From the NCBI GenBank assembly GCA_018662825.1, contig JABJFI010000116.1, positions 1 through 32,993 on the forward strand: 32,993 bases of DNA, given 5' to 3'. This document shows positions 1 through 8,175 of this stretch, piece after piece. Source of the stretch: Methanobacteriota archaeon. Its GTDB lineage: Archaea; Thermoplasmatota; Poseidoniia; Poseidoniales; Poseidoniaceae. Each line of letters opens with the position of its first letter. Within the stretch, counting starts at the first letter, position 1. Below the pieces are notes generated by a model, which was given only the letters and a program-made list of their open reading frames with translations, had not been told where the DNA came from and did not search any database. The position numbers were made by a program, and so were the translations under genes.

Positions 1-1967
1 GACAAATGGCTCGAGTTCACATCACTCCAGTGAGCAGATAATTTCTTGCCGCCTGCTGTTATTGCATCTGCATTCTGGACCCCAAGATCTTCGAGAAGAG
101 TATGCAAGGAATTGAATGATGTGTAACTGTTTCCAAACATGAGCGTATTGTTTACCACGGTGAGATTCGTCGAATTGCCGGTACTATTACCGGTGTTGTT
201 GCCGCCTGAGCCGCTGCCGTTACCACCCGTGTTGTTGCCACCTGCGCTATTGCTGGAGAACATGTACTCAAGATTTTCATTAGTATAATCATAATAGGTC
301 ACGTGCAGATTGTCATTAGAATCAATCGCTAATGAGGAAAAAGAGCCGACGTTATCTGTGCTGTCGAGTGAGACCGGTGTGCTCCAAGAAAAGCCATCAT
401 GGGTCATATACTCAAGATTGCCATTGGTGTAGTCACGATAGGTCACGTGCAGGTGATCATTGGAATCAATCGCTAATGAGGACATGTCGCCGACGTCATC
501 TGTGCTGTCGAGCGAGACCGGTGTGCTCCATGAAGAGCCGTCATAGATCATGTACTCAAGATTGCCATTAGTATAATCATAATATGTCACGTATAGATTG
601 TCATTGGAATCAATCGCTAATGAGGAATCATAGCCGACGTCATCTGTGCTGTCGAGTGTGACAGGTGAACTCCAGGAAGAGCCATCATAGGTCACATACT
701 CAAGATTGTCATAGACTTCGTCTAGATAGGTCACGTGCAGGTTGTCATTGGAATCAATCGCTAATGAGGAATATTGGCCGACGTTCCATCCGCTGTCTAG
801 TGAGACCGGTGTGCTCCAAGAAAAGCCATCATAGGTCATATACTCAAGATTGCCATTGGTGTTGTCAAGATAGGTCACGTGCAGATGATCATTGGAATCA
901 ATCGCTAATGAGGACATCGCACCGACATCACCTGTGCTGTCGAGTGAGACCGGTGTGCTCCATGAAGAGCCGTCATAGGTCATGTACTCAAGATTGTCAT
1001 ATGTGAGGTCATAATAGGTCACGTGCAGGTTGTCATTGGAATCAATCGCTAATGAGGAATCATAACCTTCGTGATTTGTGCTGTCGAGCGAGACCGGTGT
1101 GCTCCAAGAAGAGCCATCATAGGTCATATACTCAAGATTGAAACTGGTGTAGTCAAGATAGGTCACGTGCAGGTGTTCATTGGAATCAATCGCTAATGAG
1201 GAGTGTTCACCGACGTTATATGTGCTGTCGAGTGTGACCGGGGTGCTCCATACTTGAGAGAGATTCCCACCAGTTCCATTGCCGCCGGTGTTGTTGCCAG
1301 CAGTACCGTTTCCAGTACCGGTGCCGTTGCCAGTGCCGTTGCCACTTCCGGTACCGTTACCGCTGGAGCCATTGGTGTGATTCGCCCACCATGCTGCCAA
1401 ATCCGGCTCATATTCAACATCTAAGAGAAGTGTGTCTTCGACCGAACCAAGGTTTTCAACATCGATGGTGAATGTTGTATTTGTTCCAGAGTCCATATTC
1501 GTCAATGCGCCCCCCATTGGCGAGAGGTCAAGAGATGGGTGATAGGAAGGTGCTACAGACACATAGATCGTAATTGAACTGCTAATATTTTGGTCAGGTT
1601 CGGTTACAATAATTTCAAATGAACCACTGTCAGAAGTCACTGCGCCTTGGTCGAGACGAACAACAATAGTTGTGTTTTTCGACCACGTTGGGAAAACATC
1701 CTCAACAGTCTCTTCACTTGGAACAATATCCCACACTGAGGAAAGTCCAGTTACATCCACTGAGATATTGTATGTTTCAATGGCTGAAGCATTATTTTCG
1801 ATGTTCAAAGTAATATTGCCTGAATCACCATCCATTAGGATGAGATGTGTTGTATCTGCAGACAAAATAATTCTTGGGTGTGCACTGGCATGGTATGCCA
1901 GAGGAGACATACTTGCAAACAGCAACACTAGTACGAAGGCGACGGCACGAACTGGGCGAGACGACAT
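1..1967 (-). CDS. Secreted propeller-repeat protein with SGNH-like C-terminal domain (3' end cut by window)
   Basis: The reading frame stays open from ATG 1967 to the window edge, giving 655 visible residues. Residues 1-30 form a signal peptide (arginines, then a VAFVLVLLFA core). Residues about 35-195 look like two CARDB/NEW3-type Ig-like domains. A linker of Asn-Gly-Thr and Asn-Asn-Thr units follows, dense in N-x-T sequons that could be glycosylated. Residues about 240-569 hold seven 48-residue repeats with SSLAIDSN, LHVTY, NLEYM and WSTPVSLDS motifs, resembling BNR/sialidase-like propeller blades. A second Gly/Asn/Thr linker leads to about 48 residues beginning LMFGNSYTSFNSL and containing AGGKKLSAHW, which match the first block of SGNH/GDSL hydrolases (GNSYT carries the nucleophilic Ser). 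It lies 72 nt downstream of metK on the same strand. The inferred role is a cell-surface or secreted binding protein with an esterase. The repeat is certain; the SGNH call rests on one block. Confidence 0.8.
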   Translation of the reverse strand, partial: MSSRPVRAVAFVLVLLFASMSPLAYHASAHPRIILSADTTHLILMDGDSGNITLNIENNASAIETYNISVDVTGLSSVWDIVPSEETVEDVFPTWSKNTTIVVRLDQGAVTSDSGSFEIIVTEPDQNISSSITIYVSVAPSYHPSLDLSPMGGALTNMDSGTNTTFTIDVENLGSVEDTLLLDVEYEPDLAAWWANHTNGSSGNGTGSGNGTGNGTGTGNGTAGNNTGGNGTGGNLSQVWSTPVTLDSTYNVGEHSSLAIDSNEHLHVTYLDYTSFNLEYMTYDGSSWSTPVSLDSTNHEGYDSSLAIDSNDNLHVTYYDLTYDNLEYMTYDGSSWSTPVSLDSTGDVGAMSSLAIDSNDHLHVTYLDNTNGNLEYMTYDGFSWSTPVSLDSGWNVGQYSSLAIDSNDNLHVTYLDEVYDNLEYVTYDGSSWSSPVTLDSTDDVGYDSSLAIDSNDNLYVTYYDYTNGNLEYMIYDGSSWSTPVSLDSTDDVGDMSSLAIDSNDHLHVTYRDYTNGNLEYMTHDGFSWSTPVSLDSTDNVGSFSSLAIDSNDNLHVTYYDYTNENLEYMFSSNSAGGNNTGGNGSGSGGNNTGNSTGNSTNLTVVNNTLMFGNSYTSFNSLHTLLEDLGVQNADAITAGGKKLSAHWSDVNSSHL
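261..1250 (-). repeat. Seven tandem 144-bp coding repeats (48 aa each, propeller blades)
   Basis: The string atcaatcgct (encoding the AID of SSLAIDS on the minus strand) recurs at 321, 465, 609, 753, 897, 1041 and 1185, a period of exactly 144 nt with no indels. There are seven SSLAIDS strands and seven WS(T/S)PV strands. The first WSTPV precedes blade 1, and blade 7 ends at NLEYM without one. That offset is the usual 'Velcro' closure of a seven-bladed propeller, in which the N-terminal strand completes the last blade. DNA identity between copies is high, which suggests recent duplication or gene conversion. Confidence 0.92.
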
Positions 1968-2008
1968 AAGACCAAGTCAAGCCACCAGCACATACCTCTT
2001 GAGTGAAT

Positions 2009-2023
2009 CGGCCCTAAGGGCCG
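2009..2023. other. Perfect 6-bp inverted repeat between metK and the propeller gene
   Basis: CGGCCC and GGGCCG flank a TAA loop, giving a short GC-rich hairpin in the 72-nt gap between metK and the downstream gene on the same strand. No T-run directly follows on the minus strand, so it is not a classical intrinsic terminator. It could be an mRNA processing or regulatory element. Confidence 0.4.
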
Positions 2024-2039
2024 TTGTACACATGCTTTT

Positions 2040-3278
2040 TTAGTTTTGAAGTGCCTGAATCCGTTCTTGCTCAATGCGCTCCCAAGGGAAACTTCCATCT
2101 TGCCCTGGATTTCGTCCAAAGTGGCCACCTGATGCGGTGACTGAATAAATTGGATTGAGTAATTTCAAGTCTCGAGCGATTGCACCAGGCCTAAAGTCAA
2201 AGGTCGATTTCACACGCTGAGCCAATTCGCGTTCTGAAAGTTCAGATGTTCCGAATGTCTCGACACGAACACTGACTGGTTGTGCAATTCCGATGACATA
2301 TGCCAATTGTATTTCGCAACGTGTTGCTAGACCTGCAGCAACTACGTGCTTGGCTGCCCAGCGTGAAGCGTAAGCTGCTGAACGGTCAACCTTTGAAGGG
2401 TCCTTTCCAGAGAAAGCACCGCCGCCGTGACGGCCCATGCCTCCATAGGTGTCGACAATGATTTTTCGTCCTGTTAATCCTGCATCAGCATATGGACCGC
2501 CTGGGTCTGCAAATCGCCCAGTGCCGTTTACAACAAGAATATAATCACCTGCGCGCAAACCTGCTGGAATAACCGGTTCAACCACGTGCTCCCTAATTTG
2601 TTGTCGAACATATTCGAGTTCTTCAGTTTCCGAACCGTTGAATTGATCTTTTAGGTCTTTGTCATGTTGAATGGCAATAATGACCGTGTGAACATTCGAG
2701 ACTGAGCCATCATCGTTGTATTCAACGGTGACTTGAGATTTACCATCAGGTCGTGCCCACGGCAAGATTCCTTGCTCACGAACTGCGGTCAATCGACGGG
2801 TGAGGCGCTGAGAAAGAGCAGCAGCGAGTGGAAAATATCTACCCTCAAGTTCCGAATAGGCCTCGGTTTCTGTGCAAGCATACCCAAACATGAGGCCTTG
2901 GTCTCCTGCTCCTTGGGAGAGAAGGTCTTGGTTTACACCTTGAGCAATGTATGAAGATTGAGTAGTGATGTGTACTTGAACTTCTGTAAATTCAGCGGAA
3001 GTTGCGTCCATACCAATTGAATGGGAAGTATAGCCAACATCTGCTGCGGCTTTACGGGCTACCGCTTCATAATCAGGTGGTGAGCCACTGAGTGACACTT
3101 CGCCAGCAAGAACAATCAATCCCATGTCTTCTTTGCCTTTGACACATGTTTCTACAGCAACACGAGCGTTTGAGTCTACGGCAAGACATGCATCGACGAT
3201 AGCATCCGAGATAGTATCGCATAATTTGTCAGGATGGCCGCGGGTTACGGATTCGGATGAAAATAAGTCACCAGTCAT
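2040..3278 (-). CDS. metK: S-adenosylmethionine synthetase, bacterial/eukaryotic type
   Basis: Makes S-adenosylmethionine from methionine and ATP in the cytosol, the methyl donor of the cell. The 412 residues are slightly longer than the usual ~385-400 of the bacterial family. Visible signatures are GHPDK (14-18, ATP phosphate binding), GAGDQG (123-128) and GGGAFSGKDPSKVDRSAAY (285-303, methionine/phosphate loop). The C-terminal IxRDLxLxxPIY and GHFGR blocks are also present, so all three repeats of the fold are intact. This is the bacterial family, not the divergent archaeal AdoMet synthetase most Archaea carry, so an old lateral transfer is likely. It is divergent from aspS across a 159-nt gap. 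A TATA-like box 23-34 nt before the ATG supports this start and a leaderless mRNA. Confidence 0.97.
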   Translation of the reverse strand: MTGDLFSSESVTRGHPDKLCDTISDAIVDACLAVDSNARVAVETCVKGKEDMGLIVLAGEVSLSGSPPDYEAVARKAAADVGYTSHSIGMDATSAEFTEVQVHITTQSSYIAQGVNQDLLSQGAGDQGLMFGYACTETEAYSELEGRYFPLAAALSQRLTRRLTAVREQGILPWARPDGKSQVTVEYNDDGSVSNVHTVIIAIQHDKDLKDQFNGSETEELEYVRQQIREHVVEPVIPAGLRAGDYILVVNGTGRFADPGGPYADAGLTGRKIIVDTYGGMGRHGGGAFSGKDPSKVDRSAAYASRWAAKHVVAAGLATRCEIQLAYVIGIAQPVSVRVETFGTSELSERELAQRVKSTFDFRPGAIARDLKLLNPIYSVTASGGHFGRNPGQDGSFPWERIEQERIQALQN

Positions 3279-3300
3279 GACTTTGGCGCAAATCCCCGCC

Positions 3301-3312
3301 TATATGAATAAA
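3301..3312 (-). promoter_or_regulatory. TATA-like box of metK
   Basis: On the minus strand this reads TTTATTCATATA. Its centre lies about 26 nt before the metK ATG at 3278, the spacing expected if an archaeal TATA box drives a leaderless transcript. Prediction only. Confidence 0.4.
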
Positions 3313-3437
3313 CCGCCTATTTATGCACTCAATAATTCTTAAAAGGAATAAAATGTGTAAAAATAGCCCTCAAGTGTGGTGGCAATGGATACGATTGAAA
3401 CGAATGGTTGATGTTCTCATCCCGTACCCCCCGCATC

Positions 3438-4844
3438 ATGAGCACTTGGGTTCCGACTGCATACCGCACCCACACATTAGGCGAAATTCAACGCATTGGT
3501 GCTGAATTGATAGGACAAGAAGTCACCGTATCGGGATTTATGGAAGCGAACCGAGGCAAGGGCGCCATCTGTTTTGTCGACCTTCGTGATGGAACAGGAA
3601 TCACTCAAATATTCCTCAAAAGCGACAATGTTGGTGAAGAAGCATTAGACATGGTTCAGAGAATGACTCGAGAATCGACTTTGCAATTCACCGGAACTGT
3701 TTCTGAAAAAAGGCCTCCAAAGGTGAAAGAGGGTGAGCCAGTACCTCCACCTGCATACGAAGTTGTTGCAACTTCTGTCAACTTAATTGCAAGGGCTGTT
3801 GCTCCACTCCCTCTTGGGGTAACGGACACTGTGCATGTTGCCCTTGATACCCGATTGGACAACCGTTTCCTCGATTTGCGTCGTGGACATGTCAACGCCA
3901 TGTTCCATTTACGTGGGAAAATTTTGCAATATGGTCGTGAGGCTTTGATCAATGAGGGTTTCTTTGAAACACACACTCCCAAAATTGTAGCAACAGCAAC
4001 AGAAGGTGGAACCGATTTATTTCCAATGATGTATTTTGATACACCTGCATTCCTCAACCAGTCTCCTCAACTCTTCAAACAACTCTGTATGTCTGGTGGA
4101 CTTGAGCGCGTATTTGAAATCGGACCTGCGTTCCGAGCGGAAAAGCACGACACATATCGACATTTGAATGAATTTATTTCGTTCGATATCGAATGTTCTT
4201 GGGCCAATGATGAAGATGTTATGGGCGTTCTAGAACGGATGATTCATCACATGTGGAAGTCTGTTGCTGAGGACCCCGAATCACAAAACTTCATCGGTAC
4301 AATCAATGCTTATCGAGCAACTCAAGACGAAGAGGCAATCGAAGTTATTGTCCCCGAACTTCCTTTCCCACGCTTGTCGTACTGTGATGCAATCGAAACC
4401 ATTCAACGTAAAGGTGGAAAAATCGAATGGGGAGACGATATCGATGCTGAAAACTCTGACCTCTTGGCCGAAGACTTACCTCAATTCTACTTCCTCCCAC
4501 GATGGCCAATGGAACTCAAACCGTTCTATATTCACCACGTTGAAGGCGAAGATGGTAGTACTGGGCGGCAACTCAGCAGAGGATTTGACTTGAACTTTGG
4601 CCGTGATGAATTAACTTCAGGTGGCCAGAGAGAACATCGAATTGATGTGTTGATTGAGAACCTCAAAGCAATGGATTTGGACCCTGAAGAATTTGAATTC
4701 TATGTCGCTGGATTCCGCCATGGAGTTCCGCCACATGCAGGATGGGGACTTGGTGTTGAACGGATATTGATGAAACTCACCGGCTCAAAGAATGTTCGTG
4801 AAACTGTACTATTCCCTCGTGACCGTCGCCGAGTCAGCCCTTAG
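3438..4844 (+). CDS. aspS: Aspartyl-tRNA synthetase (class IIb, archaeal type)
   Basis: Charges tRNA-Asp with aspartate in translation. The 468-residue protein has an N-terminal OB-fold anticodon-binding domain (about 1-125) and a class II catalytic core. Motif 1 lies around [10 protein letters not shown] (174-183), motif 2 around [12 protein letters not shown] and HLNEF (224-246), and motif 3 at [11 protein letters not shown] (435-445). The C-terminal [10 protein letters not shown] matches the end of archaeal/eukaryotic AspRS, and the GAD insertion of bacterial AspRS is absent. The start is the ATG at 3438 ([10 protein letters not shown]), which fits the family. TTG/ATG codons at 3408/3411 would add ten residues. 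It is slightly longer than the ~430-440 residues typical of archaeal AspRS, with an insertion around 93-107 (proline/lysine-rich). Whether it also charges tRNA-Asn cannot be told here. Confidence 0.96.
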   Translation: MSTWVPTAYRTHTLGEIQRIGAELIGQEVTVSGFMEANRGKGAICFVDLRDGTGITQIFLKSDNVGEEALDMVQRMTRESTLQFTGTVSEKRPPKVKEGEPVPPPAYEVVATSVNLIARAVAPLPLGVTDTVHVALDTRLDNRFLDLRRGHVNAMFHLRGKILQYGREALINEGFFETHTPKIVATATEGGTDLFPMMYFDTPAFLNQSPQLFKQLCMSGGLERVFEIGPAFRAEKHDTYRHLNEFISFDIECSWANDEDVMGVLERMIHHMWKSVAEDPESQNFIGTINAYRATQDEEAIEVIVPELPFPRLSYCDAIETIQRKGGKIEWGDDIDAENSDLLAEDLPQFYFLPRWPMELKPFYIHHVEGEDGSTGRQLSRGFDLNFGRDELTSGGQREHRIDVLIENLKAMDLDPEEFEFYVAGFRHGVPPHAGWGLGVERILMKLTGSKNVRETVLFPRDRRRVSP

Positions 4845-4961
4845 ATTCAAACAACATTAGCCCACGTTCTTGCCGTTCTGAGATTGTCGGCTGTTATTTT
4901 GGTGGTACAATATCCAATACAGACCAATTGTAAGCCACCCAAATGCGTTACTAGTTCAGGA

Positions 4962-5417
4962 TTACAGTAGTTCTGAGGGCAAGTCGCGTGATGAAAAACG
5001 TGACACTTCTCCTTCTTTTGTGATGACGAATTTCTCGAAGTTCCATCGGATATCCCCGGTGTAGTCATCTAGGCCCACCGTTCGACTAAGTTCAGTAAAG
5101 AGGGGGTGCTGTTGTTCACCTTTGACTTCGAGTTTTGCCATCAAGGGAAAAGTCACATTATATTCTCTAGAGGTGAAGTCACAGATTTCTTGGTGTGTAC
5201 CTGGTTCTTGTGCTCCAAACTGATTGCAAGGGAAACCAACGACTGTGATTCCTTCAGCAGTAGATAGTTCTTGTAATCCCGCATAATGATGGGTGAATCC
5301 GCAAGCACTAGCAACATTCACCACGACCCAGTGTTCGCAGTTTGAGCCGCCTAGTACTCTTAAGGTGGTAAGTTCGCCGTTCATATCTTCAAATTCGATA
5401 TCCAATGGATTGCCCAT
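4962..5417 (-). CDS. Glutathione peroxidase-like thiol peroxidase (Cys type)
   Basis: Reduces hydrogen peroxide or lipid hydroperoxides with thiols. The 151 residues match the short GPx family. The peroxidatic site is NVASACGFT with Cys39 where animal enzymes have selenocysteine. FPCNQFGAQEPG (62-73) supplies the Gln of the catalytic tetrad plus a conserved Cys64, and WNFEKF (125-130) supplies Trp and Asn. Cys-type GPx enzymes with this second Cys usually use thioredoxin, which would suit an archaeon without glutathione (inference). The ATG at 5417 fits the family start. The open frame runs to 5564, but that extension overlaps the divergent hydrolase gene and does not resemble GPx. The 117-nt gap to the convergent aspS end holds nothing recognisable. 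Confidence 0.93.
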   Translation of the reverse strand: MGNPLDIEFEDMNGELTTLRVLGGSNCEHWVVVNVASACGFTHHYAGLQELSTAEGITVVGFPCNQFGAQEPGTHQEICDFTSREYNVTFPLMAKLEVKGEQQHPLFTELSRTVGLDDYTGDIRWNFEKFVITKEGEVSRFSSRDLPSELL

Positions 5418-5505
5418 ACATTGCTCACAAAGATGCTCCTTTTCAACTCTTGTAATCGCCGTAGAAAGAGTAAGGGTGATAGATGACGCCTCACAGCGTT
5501 TGAAT

Positions 5506-6252
5506 ATGGCAGTCGACCGTATGCAATGGGGAGCGCAGGAGTGGCAATTTGCGGATTTGTACATGCCTGATGACCCTTCACCGTATCAGAAGGATGTAGG
5601 AATACCTTGTATCATGCTTATTCACGGAGGTTTTTGGAAAAAATCTTGGACCAGTGACTTGATGAAACCGATTGCACAAGACCTTGCGCAAGCAGGTGTT
5701 GCAGCGTGGAATATCGAATTCAAAGGTTGGAGTGAAGGTGATGAGGGGGTTTGGATGGATACACTCTCAGATGTGTTACGGGCTTGGGGTCAACTTGCAC
5801 TGCTTCCAGGAATCGATATCACTCGCTCAATGGTCATGGGTCATTCAGCAGGTGGTCATCTTGCACTTTTACTAGCGGCAAAAGCCGAAAGGAAACCTTG
5901 GTTGGCCATAGCTCAAGCACCGATAACAGATTTAATTGGTGCAGACCATGCTAAACTTTCTGATGAGGGAGATGCTGTTCGCCGATGGATTGGTTGCAGC
6001 CCCGAAGATAATCCTACTGTGTGGGAACAACTCAATCCGATTAGCCACCCACCTGTTGCCCCCGTATTGCTCATCCATGGTGAGAATGATGAAGAAGTCC
6101 CAAAGGAACAATCCGAAACCTATGCGCGTATCATGGCTGCAAAGGGTGCTGATGTCCAGAAACTGTGGCTCCCTGGCGGCCATTTTTCGATTATAGATGT
6201 TGCATCGGATGATTGGTTAGTTGAATTAGATGCGATTCTTGATTGGCTTTGA
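5506..6252 (+). CDS. Alpha/beta hydrolase, esterase or kynurenine-formamidase-like
   Basis: Cytosolic hydrolase of 248 residues with a complete catalytic set: oxyanion-hole HGGFW (40-44), nucleophile elbow GHSAGG with Ser114, an acid at Asp195 in HGENDEEVP, and His226 in GGHFS. The HGG(F/Y)W form of the oxyanion motif is typical of the alpha/beta-hydrolase kynurenine formamidases and related carboxylesterases. Substrate cannot be fixed from sequence. The start is the ATG at 5506 (MAVDRMQW); the frame is open upstream to 5293, but that part is antisense to the peroxidase gene. It is followed after 40 nt by the SDR gene, probably co-transcribed. Kynurenine formamidase activity would fit the aminophenol genes further downstream, but that is inference. 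Confidence 0.88.
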   Translation: MAVDRMQWGAQEWQFADLYMPDDPSPYQKDVGIPCIMLIHGGFWKKSWTSDLMKPIAQDLAQAGVAAWNIEFKGWSEGDEGVWMDTLSDVLRAWGQLALLPGIDITRSMVMGHSAGGHLALLLAAKAERKPWLAIAQAPITDLIGADHAKLSDEGDAVRRWIGCSPEDNPTVWEQLNPISHPPVAPVLLIHGENDEEVPKEQSETYARIMAAKGADVQKLWLPGGHFSIIDVASDDWLVELDAILDWL

Positions 6253-6292
6253 AAAACGAAAGACACTTTGAGGAGTAACCTCTGCCCCAACC

Positions 6293-7108
6293 ATGGACCT
6301 CCTTGGTAACGACTTCCCGTATTCTTCCGATGCTCTAGTTGGCAAGCATGCATTGGTGTGCGGTGCAAGCAAAGGTATTGGAGCGGCGACTGCCAAAATG
6401 CTGGCAAAAGCAGGTGCAAGCGTAACAGTTTGTGCTCGCAACGGTGAGGCTTTAATCGCACTTTGTGAAGAATTGTTTGAACTTGGGAGTGGTGAACATT
6501 CATCTTTAGTTCTCGACCTTGAAGATACCACTGAAATAAAAAATGGAATTGAATTATTACTTGAAGAACGTGGACCAGTTCATGTGTTGATTAACAATGC
6601 AGGTGGGCCACCCGGTGGCCCTTTGCTTGAAAATTCAGTTGAAGATTTTGAAGCACCATTCAAGCGCCACCTTCATGCGGCTCATACATTAACGCAATTA
6701 TTGGTCCCGACAATGGTCGAAGAAGGGTATGGGCGCATCATACAAATCATCTCGACTTCTGTCAAAGAACCAATTCCAAATATTGGACTTTCCAATACTC
6801 TACGCGGGGCAATGGCTTCATGGGCGAAGAGTTTGTCACGGGAACTTCCACCTTGCATCACCATTAACAATGTCTTACCTGGTTTCACCAACACCGAACG
6901 TTTGGATTCACTTGCCTCCTCCATTCATCAGCGAACTGGAAAAAGTATCGAAGATGTTCATGAAGGTTGGCTGAGTCAAGTTCCAATTGAACGATTGATT
7001 GAACCTTTGGAAACCGCATCGGCTATTGCGTTCCTTGCATTGCCGGCATCCGGAGGAATTCGCGGCGTTAGTCTTGCCGTAGATGGTGGCCGATTGCGGA
7101 GTATTTGA
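6293..7108 (+). CDS. Short-chain dehydrogenase/reductase-like protein lacking the YxxxK pair
   Basis: A 271-residue Rossmann-fold SDR of the 3-oxoacyl-ACP-reductase-like type. The nucleotide loop GASKGIG (24-30) and NNAGG (101-105) are good, and Ser154 sits at the usual catalytic Ser position. The expected YxxxK is replaced by S167-N-T-L-R171 within GLSNTLRGAM, so both Tyr and Lys are missing. The C-terminal AVDGGRLRSI is typical of FabG-like SDRs. A subgroup of BKR-like SDRs with this SVKxPIxNxxLSNxxR signature is known and is described as lacking the perfect tetrad, so this is unlikely to be a random mutation. The substrate is unknown. It lies 40 nt behind the hydrolase gene, and its stop codon abuts that of the convergent DNase gene with no base between. 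Confidence 0.9.
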   Translation: MDLLGNDFPYSSDALVGKHALVCGASKGIGAATAKMLAKAGASVTVCARNGEALIALCEELFELGSGEHSSLVLDLEDTTEIKNGIELLLEERGPVHVLINNAGGPPGGPLLENSVEDFEAPFKRHLHAAHTLTQLLVPTMVEEGYGRIIQIISTSVKEPIPNIGLSNTLRGAMASWAKSLSRELPPCITINNVLPGFTNTERLDSLASSIHQRTGKSIEDVHEGWLSQVPIERLIEPLETASAIAFLALPASGGIRGVSLAVDGGRLRSI

Positions 7109-8086
7109 TCACTTTTTGATATCAAACCATACTGGATAATGGTCAGATATTTCGCTGTCCGAAAATGATGTGTCAACACCCCATGTTCCAACCAGACGTC
7201 CATCGAGGTCACCATTGGTTACAATTCGGTCATAAGCACAATAACTGTCTGAAACAGTTGTATCGACATTGTTTTCAATTAACCATGTATAATTGGAATG
7301 AGCCAAGGGTGAATTCGATAATTCGTTTGAGGATACATACGTGCATGCTGCATTGAAATCACCGAGAATGACTACTTCAGATTCGTTAGGATTATTCTCA
7401 AGATAAGTGTCAACAACATGAGGTAACGCGTTGATTTCACTTAATGCTTCAGCGGGTTTTGTGTGAACGGTGATAAGACTCAAATCAAAACCCGTATCCG
7501 TACCATTTGTATCCAATAATTGAAATTGTGCGATGAAGGGTTCTCTTTGAAACGAATCATTGGCGCTGTCATCATGCAGAGTGCCATTTCCCATCGCTCT
7601 AAATACTGAGGTGTTGTAGTAAAAAGCATACTGTTCTTGAGACGATTGGTCATCATCTTGCAATCCACTTCGGGGACTTAGAACCATGTCCCAAGTTGTG
7701 TTTGATTTGGCATTAATGGCATCAAGGAAATCATAAGGCACTGTTTGGTCCATGTCTTTTATCTCTTGTACAGCAACCAAATCATAATTCAAAATAGTGT
7801 CTACAAGAACCTCCACAACCGCTGGTTTACCCATTTTGGTTTCGCCAAATACTTTGATGTTAAAGGTAGCAATTCGTGCAACTTCAGAGCGATTCAGTTC
7901 CGTGTCACGAGCATCATCATTTGTAGTGTTGTTCTCAATGTAGATTGTGGTCACTTCTTCCTCGCCTGGCACCAAGACATAAACGACTTCTGTGTCATTG
8001 GAAAGTAAAGATTGCAAAGCGATTGGAGCAAGAATAAGGATTGCCGCAAGGCTCAAGCCTTGCAAATATCCACTATAGTCACCCAT
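7109..8086 (-). CDS. Membrane-anchored DNase I-family nuclease
   Basis: A 325-residue protein with an N-terminal signal anchor (about 8-28), an acidic, N-x-T-rich stem, and a DNase I-fold domain (about 72-323) that should face outside. Almost every DNase I signature is present: TFNIKVFGETKM, AVQEIKD (Glu108), EQYAFYY (Glu151), REPFIAQF (Arg181), VHTKP (His208), LGDFNAACTY (Asp243, Asn245), CAYDRIV (Asp286) and SDHYPVWF (Asp315, His316). These correspond to metal, phosphate and catalytic residues of vertebrate DNase I (E39, E78, R111, H134, D168, N170, D212, D251, H252). The likely role is cleavage of extracellular DNA for phosphorus and nucleosides. The match is closer to animal DNase I than to ExoIII/APE enzymes. 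It is divergent from the TPR gene (89 nt). Confidence 0.92.
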   Translation of the reverse strand: MGDYSGYLQGLSLAAILILAPIALQSLLSNDTEVVYVLVPGEEEVTTIYIENNTTNDDARDTELNRSEVARIATFNIKVFGETKMGKPAVVEVLVDTILNYDLVAVQEIKDMDQTVPYDFLDAINAKSNTTWDMVLSPRSGLQDDDQSSQEQYAFYYNTSVFRAMGNGTLHDDSANDSFQREPFIAQFQLLDTNGTDTGFDLSLITVHTKPAEALSEINALPHVVDTYLENNPNESEVVILGDFNAACTYVSSNELSNSPLAHSNYTWLIENNVDTTVSDSYCAYDRIVTNGDLDGRLVGTWGVDTSFSDSEISDHYPVWFDIKK

Positions 8087-8175
8087 ATTGTGCGGTATGA
8101 CCTATGGGTTATCAACGTTTAACTCTCAACTAAGCAAACACATAGGTTCTTGACGCGAAGGGATAGCGCACACAC

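Noticed and set aside
332-1006. Plus-strand Cys/Arg/His-rich frames (79 and 113 codons) that look like zinc-finger repeats
   Set aside because: They are antisense readings of the propeller repeats; the regularity comes from the 144-bp period on the other strand.
261-1250. CRISPR-like or satellite repeat array
   Set aside because: The 144-bp copies are directly adjacent, keep one minus-strand frame open and encode regular 48-residue blades; there are no spacers.
2009-2023. Intrinsic terminator after metK
   Set aside because: The stem is only 6 bp and no T-run follows on the transcribed strand, so it is listed only as an inverted repeat.
5418-5564. Cys-rich N-terminal extension of the peroxidase
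   Set aside because: It extends beyond the family start and overlaps the divergent hydrolase gene; the ATG at 5417 gives the normal GPx length.
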